A stretch of 64,000 nt of DNA from Actinopolyspora erythraea (GTDB lineage: Bacteria > Actinomycetota > Actinomycetes > Mycobacteriales > Pseudonocardiaceae). This document shows positions 52,194 to 60,988 of the stretch, piece after piece. Below the pieces are notes generated by a model, which saw only the letters and a program-made list of their open reading frames with translations, had not been told where the DNA came from and made no database searches. The translations under genes and the position numbers were made by a program. The stretch covers positions 62,001 through 126,000 of the forward strand of contig NZ_CP022752.1 of NCBI RefSeq assembly GCF_002263515.1, written 5' to 3'. How positions within the stretch are numbered: the first letter of the stretch is position 1; the number at the start of each line of letters is the position of its first letter.

Positions 52194-53156
52194 GTGAACG
52201 AACGCACCGAAGCACAACAACGTCCCGCCTCGGAGATCCCGGTGGTCGGGCGCAGGCAACCGTGTCCGTGCGGTTCCGGCAAGCGCTACAAGGCCTGCCA
52301 CGGCGCCTCGGGCGGGCAGAGCAAGATCAAGGTGACCAGGCCCTTCGAGGGGCTGGCGGCGGAGTGCGAGCTGGTCGCGCTGCGCGAGTTCGTCCCCTCG
52401 GCGACGGCCGTCCTGCCCAGGCGGTCCGGCGAGCGGGAGATCGAGCTGGCCACGGTGCTGCCGATGGCCGCCGCAGCCCTGGTGCGCACCGACGGCAAGG
52501 CGTTCGTCGGCCTGCAGGTGCAGACCAGGTCGGGGGACATCAGCCGAGACCTGGCGCGGGCCGTGGAGTGGGCGGAGACCGCCGAGCCGGGGAACTCCCT
52601 GTCGGCTGTCGGCCCGGAGGACGCGCCCGAGGGCACCGTTCCCAACCGGCTGCAGGATCTGATGGATCCCGACGCACCGCTGGACGTGCGCATCCACGAG
52701 GACTTCTCGTGGTGGATGCCGGAAGGCGTGGAGGCCTCGGGAGAGGTCGCCATGTCGCTGGAACGCGCCAACGCGGCGATCATGCCCACTCGGCGGCTGG
52801 AGGCCGAAGGGGTGCACGCCGCCTACTGGGTGGACGCGACCGACCGGGCCCACCTGCGCTGGGTGCGTCCCGAGCCCGAGGAGAAGCTGATCTCGGCGCT
52901 GGCGCGGTTGTCGGCCCGTGGTGAGCTCGCGCTGGACGAGGACAGCCGCTACGCGGGCTCGTTCCGGGCCCACGGCCTGCTGGTGCCGGTGTGGGACCTC
53001 GACCGCGAGAAGCACCACCGCGAGTGGGAGGAGCCCGCCGCCGCGCTGGGCGGGCGGTTGGACGAGGCGTTGGCCTCGCTGGACGAGCGGGGGCTGGACG
53101 CCTCCGAGCGGCGTGCCCGGGACGGTCTCCGCGGCCGGCAGATCACCATTCGGTAG
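52194..53156 (+). CDS. DUF5926 family protein with SEC-C motif
   Basis: 320 residues from GTG 52194 (CAGGAGAAGATC before it); the longer upstream frame lacks a site. N-terminal SEC-C zinc motif C-P-C-G-S-G-K-R-Y-K-x-C-H (Cys24, Cys26, Cys35, His36), also found at the end of SecA. Then the actinobacterial DUF5926 domain with FEGLAAECELVALREFVPSATA, EDFSWWMPEG and AYWVDATDRAHLRWVRP. Function unknown; the zinc motif usually mediates binding to protein or nucleic acid partners. Two dispersed elements follow the gene. Confidence 0.88.
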   Translation: MNERTEAQQRPASEIPVVGRRQPCPCGSGKRYKACHGASGGQSKIKVTRPFEGLAAECELVALREFVPSATAVLPRRSGEREIELATVLPMAAAALVRTDGKAFVGLQVQTRSGDISRDLARAVEWAETAEPGNSLSAVGPEDAPEGTVPNRLQDLMDPDAPLDVRIHEDFSWWMPEGVEASGEVAMSLERANAAIMPTRRLEAEGVHAAYWVDATDRAHLRWVRPEPEEKLISALARLSARGELALDEDSRYAGSFRAHGLLVPVWDLDREKHHREWEEPAAALGGRLDEALASLDERGLDASERRARDGLRGRQITIR

Positions 53157-53192
53157 TCGGTCTCGGCGGCTCGCCCCGTGTCGCGGTGCGGG

Positions 53193-53300
53193 GTGGCGGA
53201 ACCTCTGGCACGTCTCGCGAGCGGGTGCCGGAGACATCGGGTAGCTACTACACGACGTCGGGGCCGTCCTCGCGAGAGCCGCACGGGAGAACCCGCGGCG
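53193..53300. repeat. Dispersed element A, full copy A4
   Basis: Starts GTGGCGGAACCTCTGGCACG, centre GGGTAGCTACTACACGACGT, ends GCGAGAGCCGCACGGGAGAA then CCCGCGG. The right third matches copy A3 base for base over about 30 bp. Confidence 0.75.
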
Positions 53301-53416
53301 GTGCTGGTGGTGAGGGCGGCCCCAAGCGGCTGGCGCCGCTTGGCGTAGCTCGGTTCTTCGGTCCTGTTGGAATCGCCGGTTGCGGGACCGTGCGTGTCGC
53401 GGTGTGCGGGGCCCCG

Positions 53417-53512
53417 GTGCGTGAGGCGGATGCATTGCGAGGCCGGGCCGCCTCACCGAGTAGGTCGTTACTCAAGAGCGGCCCAACGCCGCAAGGCGCC
53501 GCCTCACGTGCG
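53417..53512. repeat. Dispersed element B, copy B2
   Basis: GTGCGTGAGGCGGATGC arm, GTAGGTCGTTACTCA centre, GCCGCCTCACGTGC arm. Same length as B1 at 16748-16843. Confidence 0.75.
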
Positions 53513-53554
53513 GGCTGGCCGGCCATCCGAACCACGAACTGCGCCACGGGAGCT

Positions 53555-53633
53555 CGTGGCTACTCGATGTCGGGCCTCCCGGAGCGAGAGCCCGCGAGAG
53601 GTTCCGCCACACGACCAGCTACGGCGACCGAGC
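53555..53633. repeat. Dispersed element A, half copy A5
   Basis: CGTGGCTACTCGATGTCGGG, then GAGAGCCCGCGAGAGGTTCC and GCCAC, and the trailing ACCAGCTACGGCGACCGAGC also present after copy A1. Confidence 0.65.
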
Positions 53634-53655
53634 CGACACAGTGCTTCGCGGGGTC

Positions 53656-54216
53656 TCAGACGGCGCCGCCCGCGGCCTCGGGGGCGGAGGGGTCCTCGCC
53701 GCCGTCACCGACGTTCTCCCGTGTGAGGAAGGTCTCCACCTCGAACAGGTTGCCGTTCGCGCGGTCGATCACGGTCAGCAGCGTGGACATCTGCGAGACC
53801 TCCTCGACCTGCTCCTTGAGGAACCACTGCATGAACTGCTCGCCGATGTAGTCGTCCTCGGCGCGTGCCGTCTTGGCCAGCATCTCGATCTCGCGGGTGA
53901 CCTCGCGCTCCTGCTCCAGCGCCAGGGCGACCAGTTCGCGGGCCTCGTTGAACTCGTTCCGCACCTCGTCGGTTCCCGGAATGTGCACGGAAATGTCGTT
54001 GTCCATCAGGAACCGGACGATCATCATGCCGTGATTGCGTTCTTCCAGGGCCTGCTTGTAGAAGTGCGCGGCAAGCCGGGGGAGATCGGACTTGTCGAAC
54101 CACACGGCGAGTGCGATGTACTGCTGTGAAGCATTGAACTCGCTGCGCACCTGCTTCTGCAGCAGCTGGTGGAACTTGGATTCGCGGTCTTCCGGTTTGG
54201 CTGCCTTCAAAGTCAT
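53656..54216 (-). CDS. bfrB: Ferritin (BfrB-type iron storage)
   Basis: 186 residues from ATG 54216. Four-helix ferritin without the haem Met of bacterioferritin: ferroxidase residues in R-S-E-F-N-A-S-Q-Q-Y, A-L-E-E-R-N-H-G and late LKEQVEEVSQMSTLL. Close in layout to mycobacterial BfrB, including the C-terminal extension after the last helix. Oxidises ferrous iron and stores it as a mineral core. The promoter carries tandem IdeR-like boxes (54289-54327), the arrangement that in Mycobacterium tuberculosis lets IdeR-Fe activate bfrB when iron is plentiful. Confidence 0.94.
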   Translation of the reverse strand: MTLKAAKPEDRESKFHQLLQKQVRSEFNASQQYIALAVWFDKSDLPRLAAHFYKQALEERNHGMMIVRFLMDNDISVHIPGTDEVRNEFNEARELVALALEQEREVTREIEMLAKTARAEDDYIGEQFMQWFLKEQVEEVSQMSTLLTVIDRANGNLFEVETFLTRENVGDGGEDPSAPEAAGGAV

Positions 54217-54288
54217 ACCACGAATGTACGCCTTTTTCTGCGTGGTATTTTCCTCAGGGTCACCTCAAAAAAGTTCGCCTTGCCTCCG

Positions 54289-54327
54289 ATAAGTGAGCCT
54301 CATCGAATTTAGGTGAACCTCAACAAA
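54289..54327. promoter_or_regulatory. Tandem IdeR/DtxR-like iron boxes
   Basis: ATAAGTGAGCCTCATCGAA (54289-54307) and TTAGGTGAACCTCAACAAA (54309-54327), each matching roughly 13 of 19 positions of the IdeR box TTAGGTTAGGCTAACCTAA. They lie 73-111 nt upstream of the ferritin start, head to tail with one base between. A weaker AGGGTCACCTCA word lies nearer the gene at 54256-54267. Confidence 0.6.
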
Positions 54328-54399
54328 GTGTTCCGGCTCACGGGAAACAATGCCGCCGCCTTTCGGTGAGGAATTCACCGGCCGTCGGGGCCGGCGGCG

Positions 54400-55866
54400 T
54401 CACGCGAGCCATCCCCTGGCGGTGAGCTCCGCCCGGAAGGCCTCGTAGCTCTCGGCCAGCCGTTCCACCTCGCCCGCCACCGGTTCCACCATCCGCGCCC
54501 GCGGCGCCATGGCCGCCGCCGCGCTCGACAGGTCGGGGTGCACGGTGCCGCTGGCGGCGAGCAGCGCCGCCCCCAGCGGGGTGCCCGCGCCGGGAACGCG
54601 CAGCACCGGTTCGCCGAGCACCGAGGCGCGTATCCGGCACCAGGTGGAACTGCGGGCACCACCGCCCGCCGTGCGGATCGGCCCGCTCACGGTGACGCCG
54701 AGCGCGCCGAGCCTGCGCAGTGCCAGCTTCTCGCAGAACGCCACCCCTTCGAGGCGCGCCCGGTGCAGCTCCACCCGGTCGCCGGGTTCCGCCGAGCGGA
54801 AGCCGCGTGCCCGCTCGTCGGAGAACGGGAACCGTTCCCCCCGCCTGCGCAGCGGGTAGCAGACCAGTCCGGCCGGGCCGAGCTCCTCGGCGGCCCGGTC
54901 CAGTTCGGCCAGTTCGCCTGCCACGTCGGCCAGCGCCTCACCACCGGTGTTGGAGGCCCCTCCCGGCAACCAGCCGCCCTCGGGGTGCCGGTGGCTGTAG
55001 ACCACTCCGGTCGGGTCGTGCACCAGCTCGGTCGAGACCGCCTTGAGCACCATCGTGGTCCCGATGACGGTGACCACCTGGCCGCTCTCCACCGCTCCGG
55101 CGGCCAGCTGCCCGGCGCAGCCGTCCGTCATCCCGGACCGCACCTGGCAACCGACCGGGAGTCCGGTCTCGGCGGCCGCCTTCCGGGAGACCAGGCCCAA
55201 CGGGCGGGCCGGTGCCACCACCTCGGGCAGGCGCTCCGGCGCGACCCCCGCCGCCTCCAGCGCCTCGTGCACCCACTGCTCGCGCAGCGGGTCGTAGCCG
55301 CTCTTGAGCGCGTGGCTGCTGTCGGTGGCGACGGGGTGGCCGACCAGCCGCTCGGCTATCACGTCGGGGGTGTGCACCAGCCTGGTGTCCGGGTCCTCGG
55401 TGCGCTCCGCGAGCAGCGCCAGGTGGGCCAGCCCCGAGGTGGCCGAAGGGGTGATACCGATGTCGTTCCAGCGCCCCGCCCCGGCGCGCCTGGCCCGCGC
55501 CGCCGGTTCGGTGCCGCGCCTGTCGTCGTACATGATCGCGGGCGCGATCGGCTCCGCGCCGGTGTCCACCGCGGTGACGGTGCCCGAGGTGGCGCAGACG
55601 GCCAGCGCCGCTATCGCACGGCTCCGGTCGCCGAGCTCGGCGGTGCAGCGCGCCAGCGCCTCGCGTGCGGCGGGCCACCAGGTCCGGGCGTCCTGCTCGG
55701 CCGAGCCGTCGGCGCCGTGGGTCGGGCGCGGCAGCGCCGCCGACGCGCTCGCCGCGAGGCCGCCCCGGCCGTCGCGGACCTCGGCCCGCACCTCCGCCGT
55801 GGCCACGTCCACGCCCACCACCAGCGGTTCGGCCGATCCGCCGGGGTCCGAGGTCCTGGTGCTCAA
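54400..55866 (-). CDS. FGGY-family carbohydrate kinase 1
   Basis: 488 residues from TTG 55866, which overlaps the stop of the HAD gene upstream (TTGA) and has AAGGA seven nt before it. Actin-like ATPase fold: VVGVDVATAEVRAEV, late IGTTMVLKAVST and the G-G-G-A-R-S-S-T-W-C sugar/ATP motif near residue 407 (family GG.A.S..W). Related to xylulokinase and erythritol kinase-type enzymes. Last gene of the left operon (permease, HAD, kinase). Confidence 0.87.
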   Translation of the reverse strand: MSTRTSDPGGSAEPLVVGVDVATAEVRAEVRDGRGGLAASASAALPRPTHGADGSAEQDARTWWPAAREALARCTAELGDRSRAIAALAVCATSGTVTAVDTGAEPIAPAIMYDDRRGTEPAARARRAGAGRWNDIGITPSATSGLAHLALLAERTEDPDTRLVHTPDVIAERLVGHPVATDSSHALKSGYDPLREQWVHEALEAAGVAPERLPEVVAPARPLGLVSRKAAAETGLPVGCQVRSGMTDGCAGQLAAGAVESGQVVTVIGTTMVLKAVSTELVHDPTGVVYSHRHPEGGWLPGGASNTGGEALADVAGELAELDRAAEELGPAGLVCYPLRRRGERFPFSDERARGFRSAEPGDRVELHRARLEGVAFCEKLALRRLGALGVTVSGPIRTAGGGARSSTWCRIRASVLGEPVLRVPGAGTPLGAALLAASGTVHPDLSSAAAAMAPRARMVEPVAGEVERLAESYEAFRAELTARGWLA

Positions 55867-56567
55867 GACGCCGTCCTTCCCAGTCGTTCCAGCGCCGCGG
55901 GGAGCTCGTCGAGCGAGCGGATCACGGCGTCGGGTTCCGTCAGCTGCGCCTCGGTGGGTTCGGGAGGTGCCTCGCCCCGGGTGATCCACACGCTGCGCAG
56001 CCCGACCCGCTTCGCGCCGCGCACGTCGGTGTCCAGCCGGTTGCCCACGTGCACCGCCCGCTCGGCGGGGATCCCGGCCCGGTCCATGGCGTACCGGAAG
56101 ATCGCGGGGTCCGGTTTCTCCGCCCCGACCGTCTCCGAGATCGCCCAGACGTCGACGTGCTCGGCGATGCCGTCGCGGCGCAGCGCCTCCACCACCAGTT
56201 CCCGCTGGTTGGCCACCACGGCCAGCCGGTAGGTCCCGGCCAGCGTCCGCAGGGTGGGCAGCACCTCCGGGTAGAGCGCGCTCGGTGGGTACTCCCAGTA
56301 GCTCTCGGCGAGGTCGGACAGCCTGCGTCGGTCCCCCGGTGTCAGGAAGTGCTCGGCCACGGCGGTGCGCAGCGAGCCCGCCTGCCGCTGCCGTTGTTCG
56401 TCGTAGACCCGCTGGAACGCCACGCGGTCGATCTCGGTCTCGGCGAGCTCGCGGGTGGCGCGCAGCAGCGCGTCGCGGTAGACGGCGTCGTCGTAGATCG
56501 GCCCGCCCACGTCCAGCAGCACCAGTTCGGTGGGGGCGGGCCGGTGGCTGTTCGCTTCGCTGGTCAT
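55863..56567 (-). CDS. HAD-superfamily hydrolase (left operon)
   Basis: 234 residues from ATG 56567; the longer frame upstream is Pro/Arg-rich and not used. HAD subfamily I: motif I L-L-D-V-G-G-P-I-Y (Asp19, with Gly where the second Asp usually sits, as in several D-x-G-G members), LAVVANQ (motif II), K in GAEKPDPAIFRYA and VHVGNRLDTDVRGAKRVG (motif IV). Probably a sugar-phosphate phosphatase or a proofreading enzyme for the pathway. Overlaps the kinase by 4 nt. Confidence 0.83.
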   Translation of the reverse strand: MTSEANSHRPAPTELVLLDVGGPIYDDAVYRDALLRATRELAETEIDRVAFQRVYDEQRQRQAGSLRTAVAEHFLTPGDRRRLSDLAESYWEYPPSALYPEVLPTLRTLAGTYRLAVVANQRELVVEALRRDGIAEHVDVWAISETVGAEKPDPAIFRYAMDRAGIPAERAVHVGNRLDTDVRGAKRVGLRSVWITRGEAPPEPTEAQLTEPDAVIRSLDELPAALERLGRTAS

Positions 56568-56819
56568 GGCTCTCGCTGTGGGGTTCGGACGGTGTGCTGG
56601 TACCAGGGTCCGCCCGCGGCGGGCGGTCGTGGCGGGGTGGGTGCGCCGGAACGGCGCGTGCGGGGTCCGGCCGCCGCACGCGCCGCCTCCAGGGGGACGG
56701 GTGTTCGGAGTTCTCGCCCGTGGCAGCTCGAACGCCCCGTGACGCCGTACGGCGTCGTCTCGTCGCCGGTTCGGCGGCGGCACCCTCCGCGTCCTCGCGT
56801 GGTGTCCGCCGTCCCGGCG

Positions 56820-58196
56820 TCAGGCCGTCGTGGCCTCCGTCGTCGGGGCGGTGGCCGGGGTGGCCCGCTGCTTCCTCCTGGCCTCGCCGGGGTCGCTGTC
56901 GTCCTTGACGAAGCTGGACAGCACCGCCACGAGCACGTACATCAGCGCGAAGGCGATCGCCACGCCACCGCCGCCGAACACCGGGTGGACGGCGTAGACC
57001 GTCACCGGGCCGAGGAAGGCCGCACCGCCCGCGCCGAAGTTGAGCACCGCCAGGGCCGAGCCCTTGTCCTTGTTGGAGACCATGGAGGGCATCAGCGCCG
57101 ACAGCGGGACGAACCCGGCCAGCAGCACGCCGTATACGGCGCCCAGCGTGGCCGCGACGGCGAAGCTCTCGCTGGCCACCGTGGCGAAGTACCACAGCGG
57201 GGTGGAGACGGCGCAGCCCACGCAGCCGAACCAGGTCACGGTGCGGCGCCAGCCGAAGTAGTCGCCAAGCACGCCGAACGCCAGGTTGGCGGCGATGTTG
57301 GCGCCGTAGACGATGCTGGTCATCGCCGCGATCTGGGAGGCGCTGAGGAAGCCGCCGCCGGGGGTGGCGGGGCCGATCACGAAGGGGAACATCGCGAAGA
57401 AGCCGAACTCCGGCGCGGTGTTGACGATGCGGGTGATGCCGCCCGCCAGGGTCCGCTTGTCGCGCCAGAGGATGTCCACGCCCTCCAACAGCCGCTTCGG
57501 GCTGCGCGGGTTGGCCACGCTCTCGTCGGCGATGGGCCTGGTGCCGTGCGGTTCGCTGACCGAGCAGCCGATCAGACCACCGATGGCGACCAGCACCAGC
57601 GAGAGCACCAGGGTGGCGTGCAGGCTCATGCCGAGCGGGCCGATCGCGAACCACGCCACGGCCGCGCCCAGGGTGGGCAGGCCACCGGTGAACACGAACC
57701 AGAACCAGCCCGCGACCGAACCGCGCATGTGCACCGGGCTGGCGACCTGGGCCCACACCAGGAAGGCGTAGGCGAACAGCGGGTAGGCGAAGCCGCGGAT
57801 GCCGTAGATGGTCAGGATCAGCGCGTAGCTCTGCGTGGGGACGGCCACGAACAGGAACAGGAGCTCGAAGACGATCCACCAGGCCGCGCCGAGCCACATC
57901 ACGTAGCGCGGCCCCCAGATCGAGGACAGCGTGCCGGAGAACCAGGAGGCGATCATCACGGCGAGGCCGTAGATGGTCACGGTGGCGAAGGTGGCCTGGG
58001 AGCCCTCCAACCCGCCGCCCTCGGGCTGCTGGAGGTAGTCGGTCAGGTAGGTGATCTCCACGCCGTCGCCGATCATGAAGATCAGCACACCGACGAATCC
58101 CCAGAACAGCGGTTTGGGGATGCCGATTCTGTCGAGCCGGCTACGGCTCTCCGGCGCGGCGGCCGAGCCGTCCGCCGCGGCTGGTTGCTGTACCAA
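56820..58196 (-). CDS. MFS transporter, polyol-permease-like
   Basis: 458 residues from TTG 58196, with GGAGGCGGAAACA before it. Twelve membrane helices with an extended central loop (about 210-240). The opening PKPLFWGFVGVLIFMIGDGVEITYLTDYL and the R-G-F-A-Y-P-L-F-A-Y phrase fit RbtT/AlsT-like permeases for pentitols and other polyols. Head gene of the left arm, divergent from the catabolic genes at 58527 onward. The substrate is presumably the polyol or ketose fed into the right-arm kinases. Confidence 0.87.
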   Translation of the reverse strand: MVQQPAAADGSAAAPESRSRLDRIGIPKPLFWGFVGVLIFMIGDGVEITYLTDYLQQPEGGGLEGSQATFATVTIYGLAVMIASWFSGTLSSIWGPRYVMWLGAAWWIVFELLFLFVAVPTQSYALILTIYGIRGFAYPLFAYAFLVWAQVASPVHMRGSVAGWFWFVFTGGLPTLGAAVAWFAIGPLGMSLHATLVLSLVLVAIGGLIGCSVSEPHGTRPIADESVANPRSPKRLLEGVDILWRDKRTLAGGITRIVNTAPEFGFFAMFPFVIGPATPGGGFLSASQIAAMTSIVYGANIAANLAFGVLGDYFGWRRTVTWFGCVGCAVSTPLWYFATVASESFAVAATLGAVYGVLLAGFVPLSALMPSMVSNKDKGSALAVLNFGAGGAAFLGPVTVYAVHPVFGGGGVAIAFALMYVLVAVLSSFVKDDSDPGEARRKQRATPATAPTTEATTA

Positions 58197-58526
58197 TGTT
58201 TCCGCCTCCGGAGCGAGTGGTGGTGCCGGACCCCGCGGCCTCGGTCGGCGGAGTCCCGTGGACGCGGCGGCTGGGCGATCGGAGTGTGATGCGCGGCACC
58301 GCCGTTGTTAATCGAGTATCATGCACCTCGTTACTTTAACCCGCAAGATGTTATTCCCGAGTTTTCTTCGGTGATCGTGACGTGCCGGGAGTGAATCGTT
58401 CCAGAGGTGTCCAACAGGTTTGGCTGTGCTGTCGCGGCGGCCGGGGCGTGCTTGCGTGTTAACTCGCCCCTGGACATTTAAAGTAATTGGAGTTAATTTA
58501 ACTTCAAGTTTGTGAAAGGACGGCGC
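58197..58526. promoter_or_regulatory. Divergent control region of the polyol locus
   Basis: 330 bp, A/T-rich at both ends. TTACTTTAA (58331-58339) near the left promoter is the exact inverse of TTAAAGTAA (58478-58486) near the right one; AGTTAATTTAACT (58491-58503) is a palindrome directly before the right-arm ribosome site, and a further GTTAAC lies at 58458-58463. These look like operators for one regulator acting on both arms; no regulator gene is in the window. Confidence 0.6.
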
Positions 58527-59249
58527 ATGACGGTCAGTCAGGTAATCGAGCCCCGGTCGGCGGGACCGCTGCGGGCGGTCGTGTTCGACATGGACGGCGT
58601 GCTGGTGGAGAGCGAGCACCTCTGGGAACGCATGTGGACCCGCTACGCCGCCAGGCACGGGCACGAGTGGAGCGCCGAGGACACCTCGACGGTCCAGGGA
58701 ATGAGCTCGCCGGAATGGTCGGCCTACCTCGGCAGGGTCTGCGGCAGCCCCGAACCCGCCTCGGAGACCGAACGCGCTGTCGTCGACGACATGATCGCCG
58801 CGCTGGACGACGGCGAGATCGAGCTGCTCCACGGCGCCCGCGAGATGGTCACCGAGGTCAGCGCGGTGGTCCCGATCGCGCTCGCCTCCTCGGCCGCCAG
58901 GCGGCTGATCGACGCCGTGCTGGACCGGCACGGTCTGGCCGGGCACTTCACCGCGACCGTCTCCAGCGCCGAGGTTCCCAGGGGCAAGCCCAGCCCCGAC
59001 GTCTACACCGAGGCGGCCCACCGACTCGGGTTCACCGGCCCGGAGTGCGCGGGCGTCGAGGACTCCAGCAACGGGATCCGCGCCGCCCACGCGGCCGGGA
59101 TGAGCGTGGTCGCCATCCCCAACGCCGGCTATCCCCCCAAGCCGGACGCCATCGCCTCGGCCACCGTCGTCGCCGATTCGCTGGACCGAGTGCGCGAGAC
59201 CCTGCTGTCCATGCTGTCCGAACCGGTGACCGAGAGCGAGGGTGCCTGA
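58527..59249 (+). CDS. HAD hydrolase, beta-phosphoglucomutase-like
   Basis: 240 residues from ATG 58527 (GAAAGGACGGCGC before it). Motif I V-V-F-D-M-D-G-V-L-V (Asp21, Asp23), helical cap with HGHEWSAEDTSTVQGMSSPEW, motif II I-A-L-A-S-S, Lys in E-V-P-R-G-K-P-S-P-D-V-Y and motif IV G-V-E-D-S-S-N-G-I-R-A-A. A full catalytic set for a sugar-phosphate phosphatase or phosphomutase. The stop overlaps the next ATG by one base (TGATG), so the genes are coupled. Confidence 0.9.
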   Translation: MTVSQVIEPRSAGPLRAVVFDMDGVLVESEHLWERMWTRYAARHGHEWSAEDTSTVQGMSSPEWSAYLGRVCGSPEPASETERAVVDDMIAALDDGEIELLHGAREMVTEVSAVVPIALASSAARRLIDAVLDRHGLAGHFTATVSSAEVPRGKPSPDVYTEAAHRLGFTGPECAGVEDSSNGIRAAHAAGMSVVAIPNAGYPPKPDAIASATVVADSLDRVRETLLSMLSEPVTESEGA

Positions 59250-60988
59250 TGACCGGACTGACGGACGCCGCCACCTTCAAGGACTCCTGGCTGGACGGTT
59301 TCGTCGCCGCCTACGGCCGCTCCGTGGCGCGCGTGCCCGGCGCCTACGGCGTGGTGGGCAGGCACGCCCCCCGCCGGGGCAGGGTTTCGGTGGTCATCGG
59401 CGGCGGCTGCGGGCACTACCCGGCCTTCGCCGGGCTCGTCGGCCCAGGGCTGGCCGACGCGGCCGTGGTCGGAGACGTGTTCACCAGCCCCAGCGCCGAA
59501 CAGGTGTACCGGACCGCGCTGGCCGCCGACGGCGGAGCCGGGGTGCTGTTCAGCTACGGCAACTACTCCGGCGACGTGATGCACTTCGGGCTCGCCGCAC
59601 GGCGGCTGGCCGCAGAGGGCGTCGACAGCCGCACCGTGCTGGTCACCGACGACATCGCCAGCGGTTCCGCCGACACCCCCGAGGTCAGACGCGGCGTGGC
59701 CGGGGACCTCTTCGTGTTCAAGATCGCCGGTGCCGCCGCCGAGCGCGGCGACGACCTGGACGGCGTGGCCGCGCTGGCGCGCAGGGCCAACGAGCGCACC
59801 CGCACCTACGGTGCCGCCTTCGGCGGCTGCACGCTGCCCGGCAGGTCGGAGCCGCTGTTCACCGTCGAGCCCGGCCGGATGGAACTGGGCCTGGGGATCC
59901 ACGGCGAGTCCGGGGCGCGCGGCGTCGACGCCATGGGCGCGGAGGAGCTGGCCGCCGAACTGGTCGACAACCTGCTTACCGAGTTGCCGCCCGGCACCGA
60001 GCGGGTGGCCGTGCTGCTCAACGGGCTCGGACGCACCAAGTACGAGGAGATGTTCGCCTGCTACCCGGCCATCGAGCGCCGGTTGCGGGCCGCCGGGCTG
60101 CGCCCCCACCGCCCGGAGGTGGGGGAGTTCGTCACCTCGCTGGACATGGCCGGGCTCTCGCTGTCGCTGCTCGCGCTGGACGACGAGCTCGCCGAGCTCT
60201 ACGACGCGGACTGCGACACCCCCGGTCACCGGCCGCTGCGACCGCTGGCAACCGCCGAGCCCGCCCCCGGCGAACGCGGTGCCGCGCCCTCGGTGGAGAC
60301 CGAGAGTCGGGGCGGACTCGTGCACGAGCTGCTCGACCGCGCGCTGCGCGACGTGGCCGACGCCGAGGACGAGCTGGGCAGGCTCGACGCGGTGGCGGGC
60401 GACGGGGATCACGGTCAGGGCATCGTGCGCGGCCTGCGGGCCGCCGTCCGGGCCGCCGACGAGGCCGGCAGCGACTCGGCGGACCCCCGCTCGATCGGCG
60501 ACGCCCTGCTGGCGGCCGGGACCGCGTTGGCCGACGCGGCCGGTGGGGCTTCCGGGGCGCTCTACGGCACGCTGCTCAGCCAGACCGGGGCCGGACTGCG
60601 CGACCACGGGAGCGTGAGCACCGCCCTGCTGGCCGAAGCGGTGCGGGAGGCCGCACGGGCGGTGGCCGAGCTCGGCGGCGCCGCGAAGGGCGACAAGACG
60701 CTGCTCGACGCGCTGGAACCGTTCGCCGAGGAGCTCGCCGAACAGGCCCGTGCCGGAGCCGAACCGCCCACCGCGCTGACCGCCTCGGCCGAGGTGGCCA
60801 CCCAGGCCGCACGGGACACCGCGCTGCTGACCTCCGCGCGCGGTCGCGCCTCCCGACTGGGCGGGCACGACCAGGGCACCGCCGACCCCGGTGCCACCTC
60901 CCTGGCCCTGTTGCTCAACGCCGTGGCCGCCGGAGTCTCCGACGGCGCCCGCGAGCGGAATCGTCGAAAGGGGAACCCGCGATCATGA
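59249..60988 (+). CDS. DhaK-DhaL fused ketose kinase (dihydroxyacetone/erythrulose kinase type)
   Basis: 579 residues. DhaK part 1-330: VVIGGGCGHYPAFAGLVG and the substrate-binding His218 in L-G-I-H-G-E-S-G, which holds the ketose as a hemiaminal. DhaL part about 355-575: nucleotide and metal site G-D-G-D-H-G-Q-G-I near 384, ALYGTLLSQTG and SRLGGHDQGTADPGATSLALLL at the end. ATP-dependent like the single-chain kinases of mammals and mycobacteria. With the RpiB isomerase next door it fits erythrulose kinase of the C4-polyol pathways. The 3' end overlaps rpiB by 4 nt (ATGA). Confidence 0.92.
   Translation: MTGLTDAATFKDSWLDGFVAAYGRSVARVPGAYGVVGRHAPRRGRVSVVIGGGCGHYPAFAGLVGPGLADAAVVGDVFTSPSAEQVYRTALAADGGAGVLFSYGNYSGDVMHFGLAARRLAAEGVDSRTVLVTDDIASGSADTPEVRRGVAGDLFVFKIAGAAAERGDDLDGVAALARRANERTRTYGAAFGGCTLPGRSEPLFTVEPGRMELGLGIHGESGARGVDAMGAEELAAELVDNLLTELPPGTERVAVLLNGLGRTKYEEMFACYPAIERRLRAAGLRPHRPEVGEFVTSLDMAGLSLSLLALDDELAELYDADCDTPGHRPLRPLATAEPAPGERGAAPSVETESRGGLVHELLDRALRDVADAEDELGRLDAVAGDGDHGQGIVRGLRAAVRAADEAGSDSADPRSIGDALLAAGTALADAAGGASGALYGTLLSQTGAGLRDHGSVSTALLAEAVREAARAVAELGGAAKGDKTLLDALEPFAEELAEQARAGAEPPTALTASAEVATQAARDTALLTSARGRASRLGGHDQGTADPGATSLALLLNAVAAGVSDGARERNRRKGNPRS

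Larger units (their letters stand above)
53157..53655. other. 499-bp gene-free region packed with dispersed elements
   Basis: Between DUF5926 (+) and ferritin (-) stops. It contains elements A4 (53193-53300), B2 (53417-53512) and A5 (53555-53633) in order A-B-A. No gene is supported. Confidence 0.7.

Noticed and set aside
16512..53633. Treating elements A and B as insertion sequences.
   Set aside because: Too short, no transposase and no visible target duplications; described as dispersed repeats instead.
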